Below are positions 5,455 through 9,748 of a stretch of DNA of 9,748 bases, one piece after another (position 1 is the stretch's first letter; every line of letters starts with the position of its first letter). The DNA is from Actinomycetes bacterium (lineage in GTDB: Bacteria; Actinomycetota; Actinomycetes; Actinomycetales; Dermatophilaceae): positions 1 to 9,748 of the forward strand of contig JAEWFB010000373.1 of assembly GCA_023389095.1 (NCBI GenBank), given 5' to 3'. Made by a program: the position numbers and the translations under genes. The notes beneath the pieces were generated by a model. It saw only the letters and a program-made list of their open reading frames with translations, had not been told where the DNA came from and made no database searches.

Positions 5455-6530
5455 GAGACCTCGACGAGACCCTCGAGCACGTCGAGTGCGGCGTCGTCGA
5501 GGACGCCGGTGGCCCGGCCCCGGGCGACGGCGTCGCGGGAGGCATCGGCGAGCTCGGTGATGAGCGCCTCGACGCGGTCGACGGCTCCGGTGTCGACGAG
5601 CACGGCGCGGATCGACTCGACGCCGCCGAGGTCGAGGTCGTCACGGCCGATGAGCGCCTCGACGAGGTGGCGCTGCGGATCGGTCGCGGCGTCGAGGGCG
5701 TGGGCGAGCAGGACGGTGCGCTTGCCCTCGCGCAGGTCGTCGCCCGCCGGCTTGCCGGTGGCCTCGGGGTCGCCGAACACGCCGAGCAGGGCGTCGCGCA
5801 GCTGGAAGGCCTCGCCGAGCGCGAGGCCGTAGTCGGACAGGGGGCCGAGCGCCTCGTCGGGGGCGCCCCCGACGAGGGCGCCGATGAGCAGCGGGTGCTC
5901 GATGGTGTACTTGGCGCTCTTGAAGCGGATCACCTTGCGTGCCGAGGCGACCCGCGCGCGCAGGTCGAGGCCGTCCCAGCCCCGGGCCGACTCGAGCAGG
6001 TCGAGGAACTGTCCACCCATGAGCTGGGTGCGCATGAGGTCGAAGAGGGCACGCCCGCGCGTCAGCTCGGTGGTGGGCAGGCCGCACGAGGCGTAGAGCT
6101 CGTCGCACCACGTGAGGCAGAGGTCACCGGCGAGGATCGCCGTGCCCTCGCCGAACCGGTCGGAGTCGCCGGACCAGCCGTGGTCGTTGTGCAGCGTGGC
6201 CACCGACCGGTGGGCCGAGGGCTTGCCGCGCCGGGTGTCGCTGCGGTCCATGACATCGTCGTGGAGCAGTGCCGCGGCCTGGAAGAACTCCATGCTGGCC
6301 GCGAGCCGCACGAGGGCGTCGGAGTCGCCGCCGCCTGCCGCGCGGTAGCCCCAGTAGAGGAACCCGGCGCGCAGGCCCTTGCCTCCGGACAGCAAGCCCG
6401 AGACGGCCGACACGAGCGGCGCCGTCTCCTCGCCGATGGCGGCCAGCGCCGTCGTGGCCCCAGTGACCTGGCCGTCGATCGCCTGCTGCACCCGACGGCG
6501 CAGCACGTCGAGGTCGGTGGGGGTCTGCAC
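5436..6530 (-). CDS. Trans-polyprenyl diphosphate synthase (IdsA2-like)
   Basis: The 364-residue protein shows the family motifs: GGKGLR (49-54), the first Asp-rich motif DDVMD (91-95) with RRGKPSAHR following it, GGQFLDL near 172-178, KSAKYT near 204-209, and the second Asp-rich region LRDALLGVFGDPEATGKPAGDDLREGKR from about 244. It condenses isopentenyl diphosphate with an allylic diphosphate; small residues before the first motif suggest a product longer than C15, which is inference. The usual second Asp of the second motif is Ala here (Ala247). The start is GTG 6530, preceded by GGAGGAG; an ATG at 6542 lies inside that ribosome binding site and has none of its own. It is divergent from metF and matches Rv2173 (idsA2) in position. 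Confidence 0.9.
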   Translation of the reverse strand: MQTPTDLDVLRRRVQQAIDGQVTGATTALAAIGEETAPLVSAVSGLLSGGKGLRAGFLYWGYRAAGGGDSDALVRLAASMEFFQAAALLHDDVMDRSDTRRGKPSAHRSVATLHNDHGWSGDSDRFGEGTAILAGDLCLTWCDELYASCGLPTTELTRGRALFDLMRTQLMGGQFLDLLESARGWDGLDLRARVASARKVIRFKSAKYTIEHPLLIGALVGGAPDEALGPLSDYGLALGEAFQLRDALLGVFGDPEATGKPAGDDLREGKRTVLLAHALDAATDPQRHLVEALIGRDDLDLGGVESIRAVLVDTGAVDRVEALITELADASRDAVARGRATGVLDDAALDVLEGLVEVSTARHA

Positions 6531-6541
6531 GGGCTCCTCCA

Positions 6542-6559
6542 TCGAGCGAGTCGAGCGAG
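6542..6559. repeat. Two 9-bp direct repeats upstream of the prenyl synthase
   Basis: TCGAGCGAG occurs twice in tandem (6542-6550 and 6551-6559), followed by a partial third copy. It lies in the 5' region of the prenyl synthase just upstream of its Shine-Dalgarno. Its role is unknown; the divergent gap to metF (6531-6648) otherwise holds a possible minus-strand -10 TAGGCT at 6573-6578. Confidence 0.5.
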
Positions 6560-6635
6560 TCGGGATTTCGTGGTCAGCCTACGCGGGCGCAGCACCGTCG
6601 CGTGAACAGCCCACGCGCCGCGGACGGGTGGGGCC

Positions 6636-6648
6636 TAGGGTGAACGGC
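6636..6648 (+). promoter_or_regulatory. Leaderless promoter of metF
   Basis: The -10 hexamer TAGGGT (6636-6641) is followed by exactly 7 bases and then ATG at 6649, with no Shine-Dalgarno between. This is the standard geometry of a leaderless actinobacterial transcript that starts at the A of the start codon. I could not pick out a convincing -35, and no SAM or cobalamin riboswitch fits in the space. Confidence 0.6.
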
Positions 6649-7557
6649 ATGGCGCACGGCACGGCATCCTCGATGACACGGGCGGAGCGGTTCACCCGCT
6701 CCATCCCGGCCATGATCGAGGCCGACAACCCCACCTTCAGCTTCGAGTTCTTCCCGCCGAAGGACGACGTCTCCGAGGTGCAGCTGTGGGAGGCCGTCCG
6801 ACGCCTCGAGAAGATCTCGCCGAGCTTCGTGTCGATCACCTACGGGGCCGGTGGCGGCACCCGCGACCGCACGGTGCGCCTGACCCAGCGGATCCTCGAC
6901 GAGACGACCCTGACGCCGATGGCGCACCTGACGTGCGTCGGGCACTCGGTGACCGAGCTGCGCGGCATCGTCGGCGCGTACGCCTCGGCCGGCGTGCGCA
7001 ACATCCTCGCCCTGCGCGGCGACCCGCAGGGCGGCCTCGGCCAGCCGTGGGTGGCCCACCCGGAGGGGTTGGACCATGCCGACCAGCTCGTCTCCCTCGT
7101 GCGCGGGCTGGGCGACTTCACCGTGGGCGTCGCGGCCTTCCCCGACGGCCACCCCGAGTCCGGCGACCTCTCGGAGGACGCCGAGGCCCTCATCCGCAAG
7201 GAGCGGGCGGGGGCCGAGTTCGCCATCACCCAGATGGTGTTCGACGTCGACAACTACCTGAGGCTGCGCGACGAGCTGGCCCGGCGCGGGTCGCGGCTGC
7301 CCGTCGTGCCCGCGATCATGCCGATCACCAACGCGCGCCAGGTGGTGCGGATGGCCCAGCTCGCGGGCCAGCCCATGCCGGCCGCGGTCACCGACCGCCT
7401 CGACCGCCACGGCGAGGACGCCGCCGGCGTGCGGGCCGAGGGGATGGCCATCGCCACAGAGTCGGCCCAGCGCCTCCTCGACGAGGGTGCGCCCGGCATC
7501 CACTTCATCACGATGAACCGGTCCTCGGCGACCCTCGAGGTCTTCGGCCGGCTCTGA
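6649..7557 (+). CDS. metF: 5,10-methylenetetrahydrofolate reductase
   Basis: The 302-residue enzyme reduces 5,10-methylenetetrahydrofolate to 5-methyltetrahydrofolate with a flavin cofactor, supplying methyl groups for methionine synthesis in the cytoplasm. Recognisable family motifs are FSFEFFPPK at 30-38 with the catalytic Glu33, SITYGAGGGTRDRT at 62-75, LALRGDP at 120-126 with the folate-contacting Asp125, AAFPDGHPE at 162-170, FAITQMVFD at 191-199 and GIHFITMN at 283-290. Length and motif order are normal for the single-domain bacterial enzyme. The ATG at 6649 is chosen from the leaderless -10; upstream codons in the frame run into the prenyl synthase promoter region. The gene ends 23 bp from the convergent DUF4126 gene. 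Confidence 0.95.
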   Translation: MAHGTASSMTRAERFTRSIPAMIEADNPTFSFEFFPPKDDVSEVQLWEAVRRLEKISPSFVSITYGAGGGTRDRTVRLTQRILDETTLTPMAHLTCVGHSVTELRGIVGAYASAGVRNILALRGDPQGGLGQPWVAHPEGLDHADQLVSLVRGLGDFTVGVAAFPDGHPESGDLSEDAEALIRKERAGAEFAITQMVFDVDNYLRLRDELARRGSRLPVVPAIMPITNARQVVRMAQLAGQPMPAAVTDRLDRHGEDAAGVRAEGMAIATESAQRLLDEGAPGIHFITMNRSSATLEVFGRL

Positions 7558-7580
7558 CGGTCCAGGGGGCTGGCCCGGGA

Positions 7581-8294
7581 TCAGCCCGGGGGGCCGGGCT
7601 GCGTGTCGTCCGTCGGGGGCGGGCGCGTCGGGTCGGCCCGTCGTCGGCGAGGTCGGACGCCCGGCCCGTCGTCGGCGGGTGCGACGCGTCCGGTGGGGGC
7701 GGCGATCCCGACGCGCTCGCCCCAGGCGTCGTAGCGGCGCTTGAGCCGGCGCAGGCGCCCCGCGAGCGTCCACACGAGGAACGCACCCGCCGCGAGGAGC
7801 AGCAGCGCGATCGTCGCGGCCGCCCACGGGTGGGCGATCGCGAGGGCCGTGACGCCGGTGACCGTGAGATCCTCCCCGGTGCTGACGACGATGGTGCTCG
7901 CGGGTTCGGGCGAGGTGTTGATGATGCCGCGCAGGCCGGCCTTGACGCCGTGCGACACGAGCGCCGCGACGCCTCCCGTGGCGGCACCGACCGCGGCGGC
8001 GAGGCTCGCGGTCTCGTGGCCGATGAGGTAGCCGATCGTCGCGCCCACGGCTGGTCGCACGACGGTGTGGACCGAGTCCCACACCGAGTCGACGTAGGGG
8101 ATCTTGTCGGCGACGAGCTCGAGGACGAAGAGGACCGCGGCGCCGACGAGGACGTCGGTGCGGGCCAGGGCGTCGGGGATCTGTGCGAGGTGGAGGAAGC
8201 GGTCGGCGAGCCCGAGGACGAGCACGACCGCGTACGCGTTGATGCCACTGCCCCAACCGGTGGTGAAGGCCATGGGGATGAGCTCGGCGCCCAC
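7581..8294 (-). CDS. DUF4126-family membrane protein
   Basis: The 237-residue product resembles DUF4126 proteins, whose function is not known: SGINAYAVVLVLGL at 16-29 forms the first membrane segment and ADKIPYVDSVWDSVHT at 62-77 is the diagnostic motif. Further hydrophobic stretches lie at about 48-63, 84-115 and 143-177. A basic, Pro- and Arg-rich cytoplasmic-looking tail runs from 178 to the end. The start is GTG 8294 with AAGGAG 4 bases upstream on the minus strand; the ATG at 8273 has a weaker site. The gene is convergent with metF and divergent from the SOS operon, with no sign of functional linkage to either. Confidence 0.8.
   Translation of the reverse strand: MGAELIPMAFTTGWGSGINAYAVVLVLGLADRFLHLAQIPDALARTDVLVGAAVLFVLELVADKIPYVDSVWDSVHTVVRPAVGATIGYLIGHETASLAAAVGAATGGVAALVSHGVKAGLRGIINTSPEPASTIVVSTGEDLTVTGVTALAIAHPWAAATIALLLLAAGAFLVWTLAGRLRRLKRRYDAWGERVGIAAPTGRVAPADDGPGVRPRRRRADPTRPPPTDDTQPGPPG
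7583..7600. terminator. Hairpin after metF, inside the 3' end of the DUF4126 gene
   Basis: AGCCCGG (7583-7589) and CCGGGCT (7594-7600) form a perfect 7-bp stem around a GGGG loop. It lies 25 bases after the metF stop and overlaps the last codons of the convergent gene. A second pairing, GGCTG (7569-7573) with CAGCC (7582-7586), competes with it. No T-tract is present. Terminator function is inferred from position. Confidence 0.5.
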
Positions 8295-8574
8295 GCGACT
8301 CCTTCGGCCGGGCGGTCTCCGACGCTGCCGACGCTCCCGCATTCCCCGGACCGGCGCAAGGGGAGGGGACTGCCGCGCCCGTCGCCCGGGTGCGGGACGG
8401 GCCCGGGTCGTGGACGGACGGGACCCCTGCGCCCCTCCGGCCACGGACCGGGCCCGTGGTGCTCCCACTCTGGTCGAGGCCGTTGCGGTGCTCCTGAGCA
8501 CCGGTACTCAGCTCCGGTCCACAGGGGACGGAACGGGCCGAACCCGGCGCTCCGGCCGTGGGTGGTGGACCGCC
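8295..8574. other. Left part of the 443-bp divergent gap before the SOS operon
   Basis: No gene is convincing here: open frames exist on both strands but lack protein family features and merely reflect high GC. The stretch carries the Shine-Dalgarno of the DUF4126 gene at its left edge and several GC-rich inverted repeats, such as CCACGG/CCGTGG near 8440-8460 and the overlapping palindromes at 8487-8511. I saw no remnant of an ImuB or other Y-family polymerase, which sits near such operons in some actinobacteria. Confidence 0.5.
8487..8511. promoter_or_regulatory. Two overlapping palindromes
   Basis: GGTGCTC and GAGCACC (8487-8502, 2-base centre) form a perfect inverted repeat, and the right half is reused in CTGAGCACCGGTACTCAG (8494-8511), symmetric except for one pair. 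Both lie 64-88 bases upstream of the SOS promoter -35 and within the likely upstream region of the DUF4126 gene. They look like paired operator sites or alternative hairpins; no regulator is assigned. Confidence 0.35.
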
Positions 8575-8605
8575 TTGACACGGTGTCGGCGGCAGGGGTT
8601 ACGCT
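8575..8605 (+). promoter_or_regulatory. Near-consensus promoter of the SOS operon
   Basis: A perfect TTGACA (-35, 8575-8580) is followed after 19 bp by TACGCT (-10, 8600-8605); TTACGC at 8599-8604 would give an 18-bp spacer. The predicted transcription start near 8612 falls at the left edge of the LexA box, so LexA would block initiation. The resulting 5' leader before the first gene is about 125 bases. Confidence 0.7.
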
Positions 8606-8613
8606 GATGATGT

Positions 8614-8629
8614 TCGAACAGATGTTCGA
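8614..8629 (+). promoter_or_regulatory. LexA operator (SOS box)
   Basis: TCGAACAGATGTTCGA is a perfect inverted repeat around four central bases and contains CGAAC-N4-GTTCG, the actinobacterial/Gram-positive LexA consensus. The symmetry extends to GTTCGAAC arms at 8612-8619 and 8624-8631. It lies just downstream of the -10 element of the promoter at 8575-8605, a typical repression position. It implies induction of the downstream operon by DNA damage. Confidence 0.88.
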
Positions 8630-8642
8630 ACGATCATCGTTC
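8628..8642 (+). promoter_or_regulatory. Second palindrome overlapping the LexA box
   Basis: GAACGATCATCGTTC is a perfect 15-base inverted repeat centred on C8635. Its left end shares GAAC with the right arm of the LexA box. The half-sites GAACG/CGTTC resemble LexA half-sites, but the spacing differs from CGAAC-N4-GTTCG, so it may be a weaker LexA site or an operator for another protein. Confidence 0.45.
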
Positions 8643-8737
8643 AGTCCAGTCGTCGGTTGGGGTGTCGGCTGTCCGTGTGGGGCGCGGGCGGCCTGGGTCG
8701 TGACCTCCCGCTTCGACGTGTCCGAGGGAGACGTGTC

Positions 8738-9073
8738 GTGGTGCGCAGGTTCAGTGATGTCGTGCAGGTCAGGGTCCGGTCCGAGGACGCCGCCCGGGAG
8801 CGGCCCGAGGCCTTCATCTGGAAGGGCCGCCTCTACGTCGTGCGGGAGGTTCTCGCCCAGTGGCGCGAGCGCCGGGCGTGGTGGCACGACGCGCTCGACG
8901 CCGAGGAGTCGCAGGTGCGCCCCGGCGAGACGCTCGTCGCCGCCGCGAGCGAGCAGCACGTCTGGCGGGTCGAGGCGAGCCCGGGGTGGTCGTTCGCGTC
9001 CGGGGTCTACGACCTCGCCCACGACGCGTCCCCGCGGGATGACCACTGGTCGCTCGTCCGGGTCGCCGACTGA
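8738..9073 (+). CDS. DUF6504-family protein
   Basis: The 111-residue protein resembles the DUF6504 family found beside actinobacterial translesion polymerase genes; no biochemical role is known to me. Visible features are FSDVVQVRVRSED near the start, the core FIWKGRLYVVREVLAQWRER at about 26-45 followed by WWHDA, HVWRVEAS at 74-81 and YDLAHD..WSLVRVAD at the C-terminus, suggesting a compact beta-rich fold. The start is GTG 8738, 7 bases after GAGGGAG; GTG 8741 is a possible alternative. It is the first gene behind the LexA-controlled promoter. Its stop codon overlaps a possible ATG of the next gene by one base (TGATG), so the two are probably cotranslated. Confidence 0.75.
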   Translation: MVRRFSDVVQVRVRSEDAARERPEAFIWKGRLYVVREVLAQWRERRAWWHDALDAEESQVRPGETLVAAASEQHVWRVEASPGWSFASGVYDLAHDASPRDDHWSLVRVAD

Positions 9074-9126
9074 TGTCCGCCGCACCTGCACCCGTACCCG
9101 CCTCCGCACCTGAGAGGAGCCGACCC

Positions 9127-9585
9127 GTGGCCGCCGCACCGCTGCACCGCCCACCCATCTCGATCGCCGTGCTCACCCTGCTCGACCGCTCGAGGGACAC
9201 CCTCGAGTCGGCCTGCCGCGCGAGCGAGGCCACCGAGCGCTACCGCGACGCCCACCTCGGTGCCCTGCGTGCCGCCGCCGCCCTCGTCGCGGCCCGCACG
9301 GCGCCGACGCCACGGTCCCGCCCCCGGAGCGTCTGGCAGGTGCTGCCCGTCGTCGCCCCCGAGCTGGGGGAGTGGGCCGCCTTCTTCGCCGCGTGCTCCG
9401 CGCGCCGGTCCGTCGTCGACCGCGGCGGGCACATCGCCCCGCGCGAGGCCGACGACCTGCTCCGCCAGGCCGAGATGTTCCTCGAGATCGTCCAGGACCT
9501 GCTCGGGGTGCCGATCGCCGTGCCGCTGCCGCGGACCATCACCCCGGTCTCGTCCGGGTCGAGGAGCCGTGCGAGCAAGGCATGA
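9127..9585 (+). CDS. SAV_6107-family HEPN-domain protein
   Basis: The 152-residue, mostly helical protein resembles the SAV_6107 HEPN family: LLDRSRDTLESA at 18-29, ERYRDAHLGALRAAAALVAAR at 37-57, RPRSVWQVLPVVAPELGEWAAFFAA at about 65-89 and READDLLRQAEMFLEIV at 106-122. HEPN folds are four-helix bundles, often nucleic-acid binding or RNases. An R-x4-H pattern (Arg38, His43) is present, but it sits in the second helix and may be structural, not catalytic. I prefer GTG 9127 because GAGAGGAG lies 7 bases upstream; ATG 9073, overlapping the DUF6504 stop, would add 18 residues rich in Ala and Pro. Its stop overlaps the polymerase start (ATGA), so it belongs to the SOS operon. Confidence 0.75.
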   Translation: MAAAPLHRPPISIAVLTLLDRSRDTLESACRASEATERYRDAHLGALRAAAALVAARTAPTPRSRPRSVWQVLPVVAPELGEWAAFFAACSARRSVVDRGGHIAPREADDLLRQAEMFLEIVQDLLGVPIAVPLPRTITPVSSGSRSRASKA

Positions 9586-9748
9586 CGAGCACGACCACCA
9601 CCACCACCACCACCACGGCGGCCCCGGCGGCCCGGGTCGCCCGCGGCGGCGAAGGCTTCGTCCACCTGCACGTCGCGAGCGGCTACTCGATGCGTTACGG
9701 CACCGCGACGCCGCGCCAGCTCGTCGAGCGGGCCGCCGCCTGGGGACA
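9582..9748 (+). CDS. DnaE-family DNA polymerase III alpha-like protein, N-terminal fragment
   Basis: Fifty-five residues are visible before the window ends. After a Thr/Ala tail the sequence FVHLHVASGYSMRYGTATPRQLVERAAAWG (26-55) is the start of the PHP domain of C-family polymerases, with the His-X-His metal-binding motif at 28-30. The wording HVASGYSxRYG fits the additional actinobacterial DnaE that accompanies SOS genes better than the replicative DnaE1, which I recall as reading HLHVHTxYSLLDG; that is family knowledge, not proof. The ATG overlaps the HEPN stop by four bases (ATGA), indicating translational coupling. LexA control upstream suggests a role in damage-induced, possibly mutagenic synthesis. 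The catalytic region is outside the window. Confidence 0.8.
   Translation, partial: MTSTTTTTTTTTAAPAARVARGGEGFVHLHVASGYSMRYGTATPRQLVERAAAWG
9594..9614 (+). repeat. (ACC)7 trinucleotide repeat at the polymerase N-terminus
   Basis: Seven consecutive ACC codons, bordered by ACG codons on both sides, encode a run of nine Thr (residues 4-12) directly after the start of the polymerase gene. The tract is in frame, so changes in copy number would alter only the tail length. Confidence 0.9.

Noticed and set aside
5436..6542. ATG 6542 as the start of the prenyl synthase
   Set aside because: It has no Shine-Dalgarno, and the ATG sits within the GGAGGAG that is well placed for GTG 6530; four residues' difference does not affect the family call.
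8702..8730. Possible hairpin masking the DUF6504 ribosome binding site (CTCCC with GGGAG)
   Set aside because: Only five bases pair around a 16-base loop with poor internal pairing, too weak to claim translational control.
6786..9113. A 775-codon plus-strand frame overlapping metF, the DUF4126 gene and the SOS promoter
   Set aside because: It overlaps metF in another frame, runs antisense to DUF4126 and through the promoter and LexA box, and shows no protein features.

Overview
This is a high-GC actinobacterial chromosome segment, most likely Micrococcales (Intrasporangiaceae-like, though the family cannot be fixed from the sequence alone). The signs are the very high GC, frequent GTG starts, apparently leaderless promoters and a gene set matching a conserved actinobacterial neighbourhood. 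In Mycobacterium tuberculosis the homologues lie together as Rv2172c (MetF-like), Rv2173 (idsA2), Rv2175c and Rv2176 (pknL). I see no mobile elements, tRNA, rRNA or CRISPR; this is stable core chromosome.

Layout from the left: (1) the 3' end of a membrane alpha/beta-hydrolase (+), convergent with (2) a two-gene minus-strand unit, a PknL-type Ser/Thr kinase with four PASTA repeats followed 6 bp later by an EamA/DMT transporter; (3) a minus-strand secreted-type LysM-LysM-SLT lytic transglycosylase without a visible signal peptide; (4) a 368-bp divergent regulatory region with 9-bp-phased GTCACA repeats and an 18-bp imperfect palindrome; (5) an Rv2175c-type winged-helix protein (+) with a Thr-rich N-terminal tail; (6) a convergent polyprenyl diphosphate synthase (-), separated from it by seven 9-bp tandem repeats and a strong hairpin; (7) a divergent 5,10-methylenetetrahydrofolate reductase (metF, +) with a classic leaderless promoter; (8) a DUF4126 membrane protein (-); (9) a 443-bp divergent region holding a near-consensus promoter with a perfect LexA box; (10) a tightly coupled plus-strand operon of DUF6504, a SAV_6107-type HEPN protein and the start of a DnaE-family (PHP-domain) DNA polymerase, which runs off the right end.

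Two functional themes stand out. The first is cell-wall sensing: a PASTA kinase, a muralytic enzyme and the DNA-binding protein whose M. tuberculosis homologue is a PknL substrate lie side by side, and the last carries an unusual Thr-rich tail. The second is DNA damage: a LexA-controlled operon places a HEPN-fold protein between DUF6504 and a second-type DnaE polymerase, with no ImuB/Y-family gene adjoining inside the window. This SOS cassette is the best candidate for incompletely described biology here.
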